A stretch of DNA of 64,000 nucleotides. It comes from Qipengyuania pacifica (GTDB taxonomy: Bacteria > Pseudomonadota > Alphaproteobacteria > Sphingomonadales > Sphingomonadaceae). Under the pieces are notes generated by a model that saw nothing but the letters and a program-made list of their open reading frames with translations, did no database searches and was not told the DNA's origin. The position numbers and the translations under genes were made by a program. Below are positions 18,881 to 28,970 of this stretch, in pieces. The stretch covers positions 1-64,000 of the forward strand of contig NZ_JAHWXO010000007.1 of assembly GCF_019857205.1 (NCBI RefSeq), in the 5' to 3' direction. Each line of letters begins with the position of its first letter. The stretch's first letter is position 1.

Positions 18881-19271
18881 AATGTTCGGTACCCTCGCTG
18901 GTGATCGCTACCCAGCCGTGCTTGCGTTCTTCGTAAACGGAATATTCCGGCGGCGGAAATGAAGGATCGGCAAAGCGCCCGATCGGAATTGCCATCATGT
19001 CAGTAAAGGGCTGCGCGATATACCACAGTTCCGACCCGCAGACCGGGCAGAAATGATGCTCGCTGGTTCGACCGCTTTCGGCTTTCCGGGTGAACATCTG
19101 AGCCTTGCCAGACGTCTTCACCCTGTCAGCCAGAAATCGGGCCTGAGCGGCAAAGGACGATCCGCTGCGCTTCTGGCAATCGAGGCAATGGCATACGGAA
19201 ATGCGGAACGGCTCACCATCGCAGGTCGCGGTAAGCTGACCACACATGCAAGTGGCGGTGCGGACGCTCAT
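18873..19271 (-). CDS. GFA-family zinc protein (glutathione-dependent formaldehyde-activating / CENP-V fold)
   Basis: This 132-residue protein belongs to the GFA family. Zinc-binding cysteines are visible in [24 protein letters not shown] and CPVCGSELW. Members were named from S-hydroxymethylglutathione synthase, but most, probably including this one, are not proven to have that activity. It lies between ruvA (4-base overlap) and ruvB (8-base overlap), all on the minus strand, so it is cotranscribed with recombination genes. Whether that reflects a shared job or simple operon insertion cannot be told. Confidence 0.9.
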   Translation of the reverse strand: MSVRTATCMCGQLTATCDGEPFRISVCHCLDCQKRSGSSFAAQARFLADRVKTSGKAQMFTRKAESGRTSEHHFCPVCGSELWYIAQPFTDMMAIPIGRFADPSFPPPEYSVYEERKHGWVAITSEGTEHFD

Positions 19272-19873
19272 CCGGCTGCCTTTTTCAAAGCGACGCGGAT
19301 CAATTCGCCCTCGCCAGCGCCCTCGCCCAGCTCGCCCTGAGCTGCGGCGACTGCACGGGCAGCTACAGCCGGTTTGAAGCCGAGGTTTTCAAGCGCGCTC
19401 ACCGCGTCGGCGCTGGCGCCGCCAGCAGGGGTTGGTGCCAGGGCGGCGCTTCCCATGCCGCCGCCGGGCAAGGCTCCTGCCTTGTCCTTGAGTTCGTTCA
19501 CGATGCGGCCCGCCAGCTTGGGCCCAACCCCCTGGGCCCTTGCGACCATGGCAGCATCGCCATTGGCACAAGCCTGCTGCACCTCGCCCGTGGAGAGTGC
19601 GGAAAGGATCGCAAGCGCGACTTTGCTGCCGACCCCCTGCACCTGCGTGAGAAGGCGGAACCAGTCCCGCTCTGCCGCCTCGGCAAAGCCGAGCAAGCGC
19701 ATGTCGTTTTCCGACACCTGAAGATCGGTATAGACCGTGCACGCTTCGCCCACATTGCCGAGTGCGTTCAGGGTCCTGGCCGAGCAATGGACAAGATAGC
19801 CGACGCCGGAGACGTCGATCACCGCCCAGTCGACACCGGTTTCGTCCAGCAGGCCCTTCAGCTTAGCAATCAT
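19268..19873 (-). CDS. ruvA: Holliday junction DNA helicase subunit RuvA
   Basis: This 201-residue protein binds Holliday junctions as a tetramer and recruits RuvB. It starts [26 protein letters not shown], typical of the OB-fold domain I. The helix-hairpin-helix repeats ([13 protein letters not shown] and [19 protein letters not shown]) follow, and a C-terminal domain III ([19 protein letters not shown]) binds RuvB. The ATG at 19873 was chosen over an upstream frame start at 19900 because family members begin exactly here. No ruvC is present upstream in the 295 bases before aroC. Confidence 0.97.
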   Translation of the reverse strand: MIAKLKGLLDETGVDWAVIDVSGVGYLVHCSARTLNALGNVGEACTVYTDLQVSENDMRLLGFAEAAERDWFRLLTQVQGVGSKVALAILSALSTGEVQQACANGDAAMVARAQGVGPKLAGRIVNELKDKAGALPGGGMGSAALAPTPAGGASADAVSALENLGFKPAVAARAVAAAQGELGEGAGEGELIRVALKKAAG

Positions 19874-20168
19874 GTTTTGTTCCTGCCGAATCGCCACCAA
19901 TTTGGCTAGCCCTGCCGCGCATTTGTACGCGGCATAGTGTCTGGCGATTTTTCAGATATCTGCACGTGGAGCCGAGACATGGACCACGTGTTACACTGTA
20001 CAAGACGAAAAAACTCCGCTGGCGTGAAGGCTCCTTCTCGCGGTGATACCGAAGGACGAATGATGCGACGAAGAAGGCATGGCGGCATCATGCCAGGTTG
20101 ACGGGATGTAGGAAAATCTTCGCTGCTCCACCGCTCGACAGCGGCCACACTTGCGCTAAGACAACCGC

Positions 20169-21236
20169 ATGAGCTGGAACACCTTCGGACGCGTGCTGCG
20201 CTTCACCACCTGGGGCGAAAGCCACGGCCCCGCCATCGGAGCGGTGGTCGACGGGTGCCCCCCCGGCATCGCGCTGGCTGAAAGCGACATCCAGCCCTTC
20301 CTCGATGCGCGCAAACCCGGGCAGAACAAGTTCACGACCCAGCGTCAGGAACCCGATGCGGTCAGAATCCTGTCGGGCGTCTTCGAAGGCCAGACGACGG
20401 GCACACCGATCAGCCTGATGATCGAGAACACCGATCAGCGGTCGAAAGACTATTCGGAGATCGCCAACACCTATCGCCCGGGCCATGCCGATTATGCCTA
20501 TGACGCGAAATACGGTTTTCGCGACTATCGCGGCGGCGGACGCAGCAGCGCGCGCGAAACCGCAATGCGCGTGGCGGCGGGCGCGGTGGCGCGCAAGGTC
20601 ATCGGCGAAGTTTCGATCATTGCCTATGTCGCGGAGATCGGCGGCGACGCGATCGATCCGGCCAATTTCGATGCGCAGGAAATCCAGCGCAATCCCTTCT
20701 GGTGCCCGGATGCGGACGCCGCCAAGCGCTGGGAAGCGCTGGTCGACAATGCGCGCAAGGCCGGGTCATCGCTTGGCGCGGTAGTGGAATGCGTGGCAAC
20801 GGGTGTCCCGGCGGGATGGGGCGCGCCGATCTATGCCAAGCTCGATGCCGATCTTGCTGCTGGCATGATGAGCATCAATGCCGTCAAGGGCGTGGAGATC
20901 GGCGACGGCTTTGCCGCTGCGCGCCTGACTGGCGAACAGAATGCCGACCCAATGCGGCCCGGTAACGACGGGCCACGGTTCGAAGCCAATCATGCCGGCG
21001 GCATTGCAGGAGGGATTTCCACCGGACAGCCCGTGACCTGCCGCGTAGCATTCAAGCCCACAAGTTCGATATTGGCGCCCGTCGAGAGCGTGACGCGCGA
21101 GGGCGAGGCGACCGAAGTGCGAACCAAGGGCCGGCACGATCCCTGTGTCGGCATTCGGGGTACTCCAGTGGTGGAAGCCATGATGGCGCTGGTACTGGCG
21201 GATCACAAAATCCTGCATCGCGCGCAATGCGGGTGA
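20169..21236 (+). CDS. aroC: Chorismate synthase
   Basis: This 355-residue enzyme makes chorismate from EPSP using reduced FMN, the last shikimate-pathway step. The N-terminus [20 protein letters not shown] and the internal GRSSARET and RTKGRHDPC segments are family signatures. The ATG at 20169 fits the usual start exactly. It is divergent from ruvA, with a 295-base gap in which I see no gene. Confidence 0.98.
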   Translation: MSWNTFGRVLRFTTWGESHGPAIGAVVDGCPPGIALAESDIQPFLDARKPGQNKFTTQRQEPDAVRILSGVFEGQTTGTPISLMIENTDQRSKDYSEIANTYRPGHADYAYDAKYGFRDYRGGGRSSARETAMRVAAGAVARKVIGEVSIIAYVAEIGGDAIDPANFDAQEIQRNPFWCPDADAAKRWEALVDNARKAGSSLGAVVECVATGVPAGWGAPIYAKLDADLAAGMMSINAVKGVEIGDGFAAARLTGEQNADPMRPGNDGPRFEANHAGGIAGGISTGQPVTCRVAFKPTSSILAPVESVTREGEATEVRTKGRHDPCVGIRGTPVVEAMMALVLADHKILHRAQCG

Positions 21237-21357
21237 CCGGCGCCTAAGCCATGAAGCGAGAAAGACGGTAAAAGCGCGATAAAAGACCGCAGAAACCGGG
21301 CGCTTGGTTGCGCTAAACGCAACTGAGTATCGACAAGCTTGCGCTTTATGAAAGTTC

Positions 21358-21383
21358 CATCGGATTGATCGATTATTCCGATG
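21358..21383. promoter_or_regulatory. 26-bp near-perfect dyad upstream of ahpC (candidate operator, possibly OxyR)
   Basis: The element has arms CATCGGA and TCCGATG around a core GATCGAT; 11 of the 13 base pairs of the dyad match. It lies about 93 bases before the ahpC start. A LysR-type peroxide regulator such as OxyR would be the natural reader, but this is inference: the regulator gene is not in the window and the site was not compared with known operators. Confidence 0.45.
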
Positions 21384-21475
21384 CTCGCAATCGCAACATA
21401 TCGCTTTTGTGCATCGCAACACACCCTATCTGTGGTTCGAGAGTTTCAACCCGAACACACGGAGAATCAGATACT

Positions 21476-22042
21476 ATGGGTATTATCGGAAGCCAGATTA
21501 AACCGTTCACCGCCACCGCGTTCAAAGCCGGCGAAGACTTCTACGACGTCACCGACGAAGATGTGAAGGGCAAATGGGCGGTATTCTTCTTCTATCCTGC
21601 CGACTTCACCTTCGTCTGCCCGACCGAACTCGAAAATCTTGGCGAGCAGTACAGCATGCTCCAGAAGATGGACGTCGAGGTGTATGCCGTGTCGACCGAC
21701 ACGCATTTCAGCCACAAGGCATGGCACGATACGTCGGAAAAGATCGGCAAGCTCAACTTCCCGTTCCTGGGCGACCAGAACCACGTTCTTGCCCGCAACT
21801 TCGACGTGCTGCGTGAAGGCGTGGGCCTTGCCGACCGTGCGACCTTCGTGGTCGATCCCGATGGCGTGATCCAGATCATGGAGCAGACCTGCGAAGGCGT
21901 TGGCCGTAACGCCAACGAACTGGCCCGCAAGATCAAGGCTGCACAGTATGTCCGCGCCAACCCTGGCCAGGTCTGCCCGGCAGCGTGGGAAGAAGGCAGC
22001 GACACGCTTGCTCCTTCGCTCGACCTCGTCGGCAAGATCTAA
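21476..22042 (+). CDS. ahpC: Alkyl hydroperoxide reductase C (typical 2-Cys peroxiredoxin)
   Basis: This 188-residue peroxiredoxin reduces hydrogen peroxide and organic peroxides. The peroxidatic cysteine is C48 ([10 protein letters not shown]) and the resolving cysteine C167 (GQVCPAAW). The start [11 protein letters not shown] is the family start. The ATG at 21476 has GGAG about 11 bases upstream; the longer open frame from 21365 is just open leader. It is followed by hairpins and then ahpF, its dedicated reductase. A long leader and a dyad upstream suggest peroxide control. Confidence 0.98.
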   Translation: MGIIGSQIKPFTATAFKAGEDFYDVTDEDVKGKWAVFFFYPADFTFVCPTELENLGEQYSMLQKMDVEVYAVSTDTHFSHKAWHDTSEKIGKLNFPFLGDQNHVLARNFDVLREGVGLADRATFVVDPDGVIQIMEQTCEGVGRNANELARKIKAAQYVRANPGQVCPAAWEEGSDTLAPSLDLVGKI

Positions 22043-22063
22043 GCGTTAATTCGCCAGACAGAT

Positions 22064-22085
22064 CGGAAGGCCTAGCGGCCTTCCG
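22064..22085 (+). terminator. Hairpin after ahpC (weak or attenuating terminator)
   Basis: CGGAAGGCC-TAGC-GGCCTTCCG forms a perfect 9-bp stem 21 bases after the ahpC stop, but is followed by TACAAAAAC and not a T-run. It may act as a transcript stabiliser, giving more ahpC than ahpF message. Confidence 0.5.
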
Positions 22086-22117
22086 TACAAAAACCCGAGC
22101 CTGACTCGGGTCGCTGG

Positions 22118-22158
22118 AAGGCCCGGGGCATCCCCCTCCCCCCCGCCCCGGGCCTTTT
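22118..22158 (+). terminator. Rho-independent terminator between ahpC and ahpF
   Basis: The stem AAGGCCCGGGG / CCCCGGGCCTT (22118-22128 with 22146-22156) has a C-rich loop and ends in TTTTC. Some readthrough into ahpF, 53 bases on, is likely because no separate promoter is obvious. Confidence 0.8.
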
Positions 22159-22210
22159 CATTCCCCCCAATTTTCAAATCCATTGTCCATCCGACACCCG
22201 GAGTCCGCCC

Positions 22211-23800
22211 ATGCTCGATGCAACGATGACCCAGCAGCTCAAGACCTATCTGGCCAATTTGCGCGAGCCGGTCGAACTGGTCGCCTCGCTCGGCGAAGAC
22301 GCCAAGAGCGTTCAGACGCGCGAACTGCTCGAGGAAATTGCGCAACTGCACGACCTCGTCAGTGCCAGCTTCGACGGGACTGATGCACGCAAGCCCAGTT
22401 TCGTGATCCGCCGCGCAAGCGATGCGGAAAAATGGGTGCGCTTTGCCGGTCTGCCGATGGGCCATGAATTCACCAGCCTGGTGCTTGCACTGCTGTGGGC
22501 CGGCGGACATCCGCCGAAAGTCGATGCCGATCTGCTCGAACAGGTCCGCGGGCTGGAAGGCGATTTCAATTTCGAGATGTATTTCTCGCTCAGCTGCCAC
22601 AACTGCCCGGACGTGGTGCAGGCCCTGACGCTGATGGCGCTGGAAAATCCGCGCATAACGGCGACGCTGATCGAAGGCGGCACGTTCCAGGAAGAGGTCG
22701 ACGAGCGCGAGGTGATGGCCGTGCCTGCCACGTTCCTGAATGGCGAGCCCTTTTACAACGGCAAGATGGAACTGGCCGAGATCCTCGCCAAGATCGACAC
22801 CGGAAGCGAAGAGAAAGCGGCAGAGAAGCTTTCGGCCAAGGCGCCGTTCGAAGTTCTCGTCGTCGGCGGCGGCCCTGCGGGCGCGGCGACGGCTATCTAC
22901 ACCGCACGCAAGGGCTTCAGCACGGGTATCGCGGCGGAACGGTTCGGCGGGCAGCTGCACGACACGCTCGGCATCGAAAACCTTCCGGGTACTCCTTACA
23001 CCGAAGGCCCGAAGCTTGCGGGCGAATTGAAGCGTCATGTCGGCGAATACGACATCGATCTGATGGATCTCGCCAAGGCGGTGAAGCTCGTTCCTGCGAA
23101 GGAAGAAGGCGGGCTGCACACGGTCGAATTCGGCAATGGTGCCAGCCTGAAAGCCCGCAGCCTGATCCTTGCGACCGGTGCGCGGTGGCGCAATCTGGGT
23201 GTTCCGGGCGAAGCGGAATACCGCAACAAGGGGGTTGCCTATTGCCCTCACTGCGACGGACCATTGTTCAAGGGCAAGCGTATCGCGGTTGTCGGCGGCG
23301 GTAACTCCGGCGTTGAAGCGGCGATCGACCTGGCGAAGATCGTCGGCCACGTCACGCTGATCGAATATGACGACAAGCTGCGTGCCGACGAAGTGCTGCA
23401 GAAAAAGCTTCGCAGCATGAGCAATGTCGATATCGTCACCAGCGGGCAGACCACGGAAATCACTGGCAAGGACGGCAAGGTGAACGGCCTTGTCCTGAAG
23501 GACCGCAAGAGCGGTGGAGAACGCCGGGTCGAGCTGGAAGGCGTGTTCATCCAGATCGGACTGGTCCCGAACACCGAATGGCTGAAGGATTCCGGCCTCG
23601 AACTGACCAAATTCGGCGAGATCGCAACGGACGAGGAAGGGCGCACCAACCTGCCGGGCGTATTCGGCGCCGGCGATGTGACCGATGTGCCTTACAAGCA
23701 GATCGTCGTCGCCATGGGCGAAGGGTCGAAAGCGGGCCTGTCTGCATTCGACTATCTCATCCGCACCGAACCGGTCGAGGATATCGCACAAGCCGCGTGA
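22211..23800 (+). CDS. ahpF: Alkyl hydroperoxide reductase subunit F
   Basis: This 529-residue flavoprotein transfers electrons from NADH to AhpC. The N-terminal tandem thioredoxin-fold domain carries the redox pair C129/C132 (SCHNC). The FAD-binding motif [10 protein letters not shown] follows, then the C345/C348 pair (CPHC) and the NAD-binding motif [12 protein letters not shown]. The C-terminal [23 protein letters not shown] is typical of the thioredoxin-reductase superfamily. Length is that of full AhpF, not of a plain thioredoxin reductase. It lies between ahpC and katG on the same strand. Confidence 0.98.
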   Translation: MLDATMTQQLKTYLANLREPVELVASLGEDAKSVQTRELLEEIAQLHDLVSASFDGTDARKPSFVIRRASDAEKWVRFAGLPMGHEFTSLVLALLWAGGHPPKVDADLLEQVRGLEGDFNFEMYFSLSCHNCPDVVQALTLMALENPRITATLIEGGTFQEEVDEREVMAVPATFLNGEPFYNGKMELAEILAKIDTGSEEKAAEKLSAKAPFEVLVVGGGPAGAATAIYTARKGFSTGIAAERFGGQLHDTLGIENLPGTPYTEGPKLAGELKRHVGEYDIDLMDLAKAVKLVPAKEEGGLHTVEFGNGASLKARSLILATGARWRNLGVPGEAEYRNKGVAYCPHCDGPLFKGKRIAVVGGGNSGVEAAIDLAKIVGHVTLIEYDDKLRADEVLQKKLRSMSNVDIVTSGQTTEITGKDGKVNGLVLKDRKSGGERRVELEGVFIQIGLVPNTEWLKDSGLELTKFGEIATDEEGRTNLPGVFGAGDVTDVPYKQIVVAMGEGSKAGLSAFDYLIRTEPVEDIAQAA

Positions 23801-23904
23801 CCCGTCATCCAACGGCCATGAAAGCGTCGCCATTTCACGTGGATGGCGGCGCTTTTCGCATGTGGAGCACTACTGGCCGCTTCATCGTTTAAGGCTATCA
23901 ATTC

Positions 23905-23929
23905 GACGCATTTAATCGATTGGACGCAT
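23905..23929. promoter_or_regulatory. Direct repeat with central palindrome upstream of katG (candidate operator)
   Basis: Two copies of GACGCAT (23905-23911 and 23923-23929) flank the palindrome AATCGATT (23914-23921), 67 bases before the katG start. The core ATCGATT also occurs in the dyad upstream of ahpC. This suggests one peroxide-responsive regulator for both genes, by inference only. Confidence 0.35.
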
Positions 23930-23995
23930 CAGCACCGAGAGCGCATCCTTTCTCCACGATATCACCCTGAGTCTTGTAGAGTGGAGAGACGAACG

Positions 23996-26188
23996 ATGGA
24001 TGCGAAGACAGGCGAAATGAGCGGTTGCCCGATGCATGGCGACGGCGGCATGCGGGCGCTTCTGGGACGTACCAACAAGGATTGGTGGCCGGAAATGCTG
24101 GCAACCGAAATCCTCAACCCCAATGGTCCATCGAACCCGATGGGCGATGATTTCGATTATGCCGAGGCCTTCAATGCACTCGATTACAAGGCGCTGAAAG
24201 AGGATCTCCACGCGCTGATGACCGACAGCCAGCCATGGTGGCCGGCAGATTACGGCCATTACGGCCCGTTCTTCATTCGCATGGCGTGGCATGCGGCCGG
24301 CACCTATCGCACTGCCGACGGACGCGGCGGCGCCAATAGCGGGCAGCAGCGCTTCGCGCCGCTCGACAGCTGGCCGGATAACGGCAATCTCGACAAGGCG
24401 CGCCGCCTGTTGTGGCCGGTGAAGCAGAAGTACGGCCAGCACATCAGCTGGGCCGATTTGTTCATCATGGCAGGCAATGTCGCGATTGAAAGCATGGGCG
24501 GGCCGATCTTTGGTTTCGGCGGTGGCCGTGCCGACGTGTTCGAACCGGAACGCGACATCTACTGGGGAAGCGAAGACAAATGGGTCAATGAAGGCGTGCA
24601 GACCCGCATTGCCCCTGAACACGGATACGAACAGATAGAAGGGCCGCTCGCCGCGATCCAGATGGGTCTCATCTACGTCAATCCCGAAGGCCCGGGCGGC
24701 AACCCGCATGACGATGAAGGCGCTGCGCGCGACCTGCGCGAAACCTTCAAGCGCATGGCTATGAACGACGAGGAAATTGTCGCCCTGACTGCTGGCGGAC
24801 ACACATTCGGCAAGGCCCACGGCAATGGCGATGCATCGACCCTGGGCGCGGCACCAGCGGGCGGAGATCTTGCAGCGCAGGGCTTCGGCTGGGTTTCGGG
24901 CGAGAAACACGGCGGCATCGGCGAGCATACCGTGACCAGCGGTATCGAGGGCGCCTGGACGAACACTCCCGACAGGTGGAGCGAGAATTACTTCCGCCTG
25001 CTGCTCGATTACGATTACGAGCTGGTGCAATCGCCTGCCGGCGCGAACCAGTGGCAGCCGATCGACCAGAAGGAAGAGGACATGGCCCCCGCGGCCTGGG
25101 ATTCTTCCAAGAAGGTCCCCACCATGATGACCACTGCCGACATGCAGATGAAGCGCGATCCGGGCTTCCGCAAGATCAGCGAGAAGTTCCGCAACGATCA
25201 CGAAGCATTCCGGGATGCCTTTGCCCGCGCGTGGTTCAAGCTGACCCACCGCGATATGGGCCCCAAGATTCGCTACCTCGGCCCGGAAGTGCCGCAGGAA
25301 GACCTGATCTGGCAGGATCCCGTGCCCGAGGGCACCATGCCATCGGACAGCCTCATCTCCGAAGTGAAGGCCAAGATCGCCGATAGCGGCCTGACCGTGA
25401 GCCAGTTGATCAAGACGGCCTGGGCGTCTGCAAGCACATACCGCAAGTCGGATCATCGCGGCGGCGCCAATGGCGCGCGGATCGCTCTCAGCCCGCAGAA
25501 GGACTGGCACGTGAACGAGCCTGCGAACCTGCAAAAGGTTCTCAGCACGCTCGATGGACTGCGCGGCGACATGAGCCTTGCCGATGCGATCGTTCTGGGC
25601 GGTGTGGTTGCGCTGGAAAAAGCTGGCGCCACGGATGTGCCTTTCACCGGCGGGCGCGGCGATGCAACGCAGGAACAGACCGACGTCGAAAGCTTCGACT
25701 GGATGGAGCCGGAAGCCGATGCCTTCCGCAATTACCGTCCGAAGAAGATGGGCGTGAAAACCGAGGAAATGATGCTCGATCGCGCCAGCCTGCTGGGTCT
25801 TTCAGTACCCGAAATGACGGTATTGATCGGCGGGCTTCGCGTACTTGGTGCCAACCACGGCGAACGCGGCCATGGGCACCTCACCGAACGTTCCGGTCAA
25901 CTTACCAACGACTTCTTCGTCCATCTCTACGACATGACGAATGTCTGGAAATCGACCGACGACAGCGACGAGGAATATGTCGCAACCGACCGGGCTGAAG
26001 GCCGCGAAAAGTGGCACGCGACCCGTGCCGATCTGGTCTTCGGTTCAAACGCCGAACTCCGTGCGGTGGGCGAAGTATATGCCCAGAAGGGCGGCGAAGA
26101 GAAATTCAAGAAGGATTTCGTCAAAGCCTGGACCAAGGTGATGGATGCCGACCGTTTTGACATTTCCTACCGGAAATATCATAGTTAA
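23996..26188 (+). CDS. katG: Catalase-peroxidase KatG
   Basis: This 730-residue class I heme peroxidase breaks down hydrogen peroxide. Distal residues are R95, W98 and H99 (RMAWHAAG). The Trp-Tyr-Met crosslink needed for catalase activity can be assigned to W98, Y227 (GLIYVNPEG) and M254 (KRMAMNDE), and the proximal heme ligand is H269 (GGHTFGK). The second, heme-less half follows. The ATG at 23996 is chosen because GGAGAG lies 8 bases upstream and the product starts like other KatG proteins; the open frame from 23843 is leader. A strong terminator follows. Confidence 0.98.
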   Translation: MDAKTGEMSGCPMHGDGGMRALLGRTNKDWWPEMLATEILNPNGPSNPMGDDFDYAEAFNALDYKALKEDLHALMTDSQPWWPADYGHYGPFFIRMAWHAAGTYRTADGRGGANSGQQRFAPLDSWPDNGNLDKARRLLWPVKQKYGQHISWADLFIMAGNVAIESMGGPIFGFGGGRADVFEPERDIYWGSEDKWVNEGVQTRIAPEHGYEQIEGPLAAIQMGLIYVNPEGPGGNPHDDEGAARDLRETFKRMAMNDEEIVALTAGGHTFGKAHGNGDASTLGAAPAGGDLAAQGFGWVSGEKHGGIGEHTVTSGIEGAWTNTPDRWSENYFRLLLDYDYELVQSPAGANQWQPIDQKEEDMAPAAWDSSKKVPTMMTTADMQMKRDPGFRKISEKFRNDHEAFRDAFARAWFKLTHRDMGPKIRYLGPEVPQEDLIWQDPVPEGTMPSDSLISEVKAKIADSGLTVSQLIKTAWASASTYRKSDHRGGANGARIALSPQKDWHVNEPANLQKVLSTLDGLRGDMSLADAIVLGGVVALEKAGATDVPFTGGRGDATQEQTDVESFDWMEPEADAFRNYRPKKMGVKTEEMMLDRASLLGLSVPEMTVLIGGLRVLGANHGERGHGHLTERSGQLTNDFFVHLYDMTNVWKSTDDSDEEYVATDRAEGREKWHATRADLVFGSNAELRAVGEVYAQKGGEEKFKKDFVKAWTKVMDADRFDISYRKYHS

Positions 26189-26221
26189 TTCCTAGACGGC
26201 CTGATTGATCGACCACCGAGG

Positions 26222-26250
26222 AGCCCCCGACACCGCGTCGGGGGCTTTTC
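26222..26250 (+). terminator. Rho-independent terminator after katG
   Basis: A perfect 10-bp stem AGCCCCCGAC-ACCGC-GTCGGGGGCT is followed by TTTTCTGTTT. It lies 34 bases after the katG stop and faces the convergent smr gene. Confidence 0.92.
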
Positions 26251-26287
26251 TGTTTCAGGAAGCACTCGTAAGCCGATCCGACCCGGG

Positions 26288-26848
26288 TCAGCGTTCGCGT
26301 TTGAGGACGATGTAAAGGGCCCCGTCACCGCCATGGCGCTGATGCGCGCGCCGGACTGCCGCGATCGCGGAATGATGACTGGAGGCGGCCAGCCAGTCCA
26401 AGACCTTGGCACGAATTGCGCCGCGCTTCGCCCCCCTATCGGCAGCTTCGACAGGGCGCGGCTTGCCCGTCACCACCAGGATGGTTCGCGCCCCGATCGC
26501 GCGTGCCTGCGCGACGCCGCTCATCAGGCGGTCGTATGCTGCATCGAGATTGTGGCCATGAAGATCAAGCGTGACCTCCGGCTGCAACTGGCCTGCCTTG
26601 AGGCGGCGATCCCAATGCGAGTCCAGCCCACGATCCTGCACGGGGACGGCCTTGGGAGGTGATGGCTTCGCGGCACGCGGCACGCGCGGTGGTGTGGCGA
26701 TTTTCGCTGGTGAAGAACGGACCGGCGGTTGGGGTCGATGATCGGGTTTCGGCTGGATAGGCTTGAGCGGGTGCAGGCGCTTCACCGTTGCGGCGAGCTT
26801 GTCCCATGCCTCGACTTCATCGGCAGACAGGCCCCGCGGCGCGTTCAC
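26288..26848 (-). CDS. Smr/MutS2-family domain protein
   Basis: This 186-residue protein has a long Pro-rich, low-complexity N-terminal half and a C-terminal Smr domain. The domain shows LDLHGHNLDAAYDRL, with the LDLHG signature, ILVVTGK, and GDGALYIVLKR at the end. Stand-alone Smr proteins are nucleases or RNA/ribosome-associated factors; the exact role here is unknown. The start is GTG at 26848, overlapping the mltA stop as GTGA, so translation is coupled to mltA. Confidence 0.9.
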   Translation of the reverse strand: MNAPRGLSADEVEAWDKLAATVKRLHPLKPIQPKPDHRPQPPVRSSPAKIATPPRVPRAAKPSPPKAVPVQDRGLDSHWDRRLKAGQLQPEVTLDLHGHNLDAAYDRLMSGVAQARAIGARTILVVTGKPRPVEAADRGAKRGAIRAKVLDWLAASSHHSAIAAVRRAHQRHGGDGALYIVLKRER

Positions 26849-28038
26849 CTGCCCGTTTCGTGACGCTGGACGGTGCCCTTGGGGACGAGAATGAGAGCCG
26901 ACCCGCGCGAACTCATGCCTCCAGCGATCCGGCGTGCATCCTCACCATTGCCCCAGAAGGTGTCGAACCGATTGGCCCCCTTGATTGCCCCGCCAGTATC
27001 CTGCGCGATCCACAGGCCATCTGCCACATCATGTTCGAGATCCAGATAGACAGGCGCACCGTAGGGTACATAATTGGGATCGACCGCGACCGAGGATTCC
27101 CGGCGAACCGGTACACCGAGCGACCCCAGCGGACCGTCGGTGTCGAGGGGGCGGAAGAAAATCCAGCTCTTGTTGAGCCGCATCACTTCCTGTCCCTGAA
27201 CGGGATTATCGCGAATGTATGCCATGATGCCCTGCATCGAAGTGGCGTAGGGGGTACCGGGACCGATCATTCCGCGTTCCCGCATGACGCTGCCGATACC
27301 GACATATTCACGCCCGTTCTGCCCGGCATAACCGATCCGCATCAGCGAATTGTCTGGTAGCCGGAGCAAGCCGGACCCCTGAATCTGCAGGAAGAAGAAT
27401 TCCACCGGATCCGCCGCCCAGGCGATTTCCAGTCCGCGATTGGCGAGCGCCCCCTGTTCGATCTCCGCCCGTTCGTAAAACATCACGAATTTGCCGCTCG
27501 CGTCACGGCGCCCGAGCGGAGGACGGCCCGTGCGTTCACTCTGGGCCATGTCGTCCGGCCAGTCGCGCACGAGTTCGGGAGGCATTGCATAAACGGGAAC
27601 GTCGTAACCCGGTGCGCGCGTGCGGCTACCACGGATTTCCGGCTCGAAGTAGCCAGTAGCGAAGGCCGCTCCATCGCCGACCCGCGCCGTTTCGAAATAG
27701 CTCGTGAAAAAGCGCCGCGCGTCTGAGACGGGCCAGGAAGTCACGGCCTGACATGCTGGGCGCCAATCATCGGTACGGGTCAGCCCGCTCTGATCTTCGC
27801 GCTTCAGGATGGCAGGACAGGATTCGCGAAATGATGCAAGCGCCGTGGTGGCATCATTGGCGCCGATCCCGAGCGAGCCGATTTCCGGCCCACGCGAAAG
27901 CCGCGCCAACGAGGCGCTCGGCACGGTCGTGGTGGGGGGAGGAACGGGAACCGTGCTTTGTGGTGGGCGGGCATCGGGCACGACCCGGCCACATGCGGCA
28001 AGAGCGATCGTTGCCGCAACCACGAGCAGATAACGCAT
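26845..28038 (-). CDS. mltA: Membrane-bound lytic murein transglycosylase A
   Basis: This 397-residue lipoprotein cleaves peptidoglycan glycan strands to 1,6-anhydro-MurNAc ends. The signal peptide ends in the lipobox TIALAAC. The MltA barrel (FATGYFEPEIRGSRT...) is followed by the 3D domain with AQDTGGAIKGANRFDTFWG, which carries the catalytic aspartates. The ATG at 28038 has GGGAGGG 3-5 bases upstream; the longer open frame up to 28278 is not needed. It sits between the Tim44-like gene and smr in one minus-strand operon. Confidence 0.95.
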   Translation of the reverse strand: MRYLLVVAATIALAACGRVVPDARPPQSTVPVPPPTTTVPSASLARLSRGPEIGSLGIGANDATTALASFRESCPAILKREDQSGLTRTDDWRPACQAVTSWPVSDARRFFTSYFETARVGDGAAFATGYFEPEIRGSRTRAPGYDVPVYAMPPELVRDWPDDMAQSERTGRPPLGRRDASGKFVMFYERAEIEQGALANRGLEIAWAADPVEFFFLQIQGSGLLRLPDNSLMRIGYAGQNGREYVGIGSVMRERGMIGPGTPYATSMQGIMAYIRDNPVQGQEVMRLNKSWIFFRPLDTDGPLGSLGVPVRRESSVAVDPNYVPYGAPVYLDLEHDVADGLWIAQDTGGAIKGANRFDTFWGNGEDARRIAGGMSSRGSALILVPKGTVQRHETGR

Positions 28039-28063
28039 ATTCCCTCCCGGAATGCGAAAGGCG

Positions 28064-28717
28064 TCAGCCTTCGTCGGTTTCGTCGAGTATCCAGTTGGGA
28101 TCGGAAGAACCGACATTACGGGTGAATGTCCACACGTCGCGGCTTTCGATCGCATCGTCGAGCGATCCGGCAATGACATTGCCTTCCGCATCGCGAGTGA
28201 CCGCTGCGATATCGGCGACAAACAGCACTGCGATGCGCGCGGTCCGTCCATCGAGTTCCGCCGAACGAACGGTCGCATCTTCGATCCGGATCAAACGATT
28301 TTCAAGCGTTTCGCCCGCTTTGTCGCGTGCGTCGATCGCCCCTGCAAAGCTCTGATACACATCGTCATCGGCCAATTCGCGCAACGTTTCCCGGTCGCCT
28401 TTCCAGAAAGCTTCGAGAACCATGGCATACGCGCCCTTGGCCCCTTCGAGGAAGCCAAGCAGATCGAAGCCCTGGTCCGCCGCAGCGATGGCGCGAATAC
28501 CGGTTTCGTTAGCGGGCGCGCGATCGTCACCCGAACGCAGGACCACCGGCTGCCGTACAGCCTGCGGTGCATTGTCCGACTGCGGCGGTGTCTCGCTACG
28601 TTCGAAACGGCGCGGCACGATTTCTTCCTCGTGCTCCGAACGACGCCCGAGCACAGAATAGAGGCGCAGCCCCAGAAAGGCTGCGATCATGGCAAGGATG
28701 ACGATCTCGGTGATCAC
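28064..28717 (-). CDS. Tim44/TimA-family putative adaptor protein
   Basis: This 217-residue protein has a single N-terminal helix (ITEIVILAMIAAFLGLRLYSVLG), a charged linker and a C-terminal Tim44-like domain (FLEGAKGAYAMVLEAFWKGDRETLRELADDDVY to NWILDETDEG). Mitochondrial Tim44 anchors Hsp70 to the import channel; the bacterial role is not established. The start is a GTG at 28717. Position opposite secB and upstream of mltA and smr is a common alphaproteobacterial arrangement, which supports the assignment. Confidence 0.92.
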   Translation of the reverse strand: MITEIVILAMIAAFLGLRLYSVLGRRSEHEEEIVPRRFERSETPPQSDNAPQAVRQPVVLRSGDDRAPANETGIRAIAAADQGFDLLGFLEGAKGAYAMVLEAFWKGDRETLRELADDDVYQSFAGAIDARDKAGETLENRLIRIEDATVRSAELDGRTARIAVLFVADIAAVTRDAEGNVIAGSLDDAIESRDVWTFTRNVGSSDPNWILDETDEG

Positions 28718-28970
28718 TTAAATAACCTGCTTCCCGACTTGATTTGCAGAGGGGCAATCCGCCCCGACAGTCCAATCTGCGTCCTGCCCTAGATAGGGAA
28801 GAATTACAAACCGACAATGTTCCTGCGATGAACGATGTCGACGACGCGGGCGCGATGCACGGCGCATTGATACGCGTGCCCGACAGTGCTAGGCGCGCGC
28901 CGCACTGGTCCCGCGCTTCATCAACAATGCGCAGGCCCATCGAATTCGGAAATTTGGAAAGCGACTGCAC

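Noticed and set aside
19906-20148. Possible 80-codon gene between ruvA and aroC
   Set aside because: No ribosome site, no recognisable motif, and it lies in the region that must hold the two divergent promoters.
22046-23833. Open frame of 595 codons opposite ahpF
   Set aside because: Shadow of ahpF; no recognisable domain and no sensible start signal.
23912-25534. Open frame of 540 codons opposite katG
   Set aside because: Shadow of katG, caused by its codon bias.
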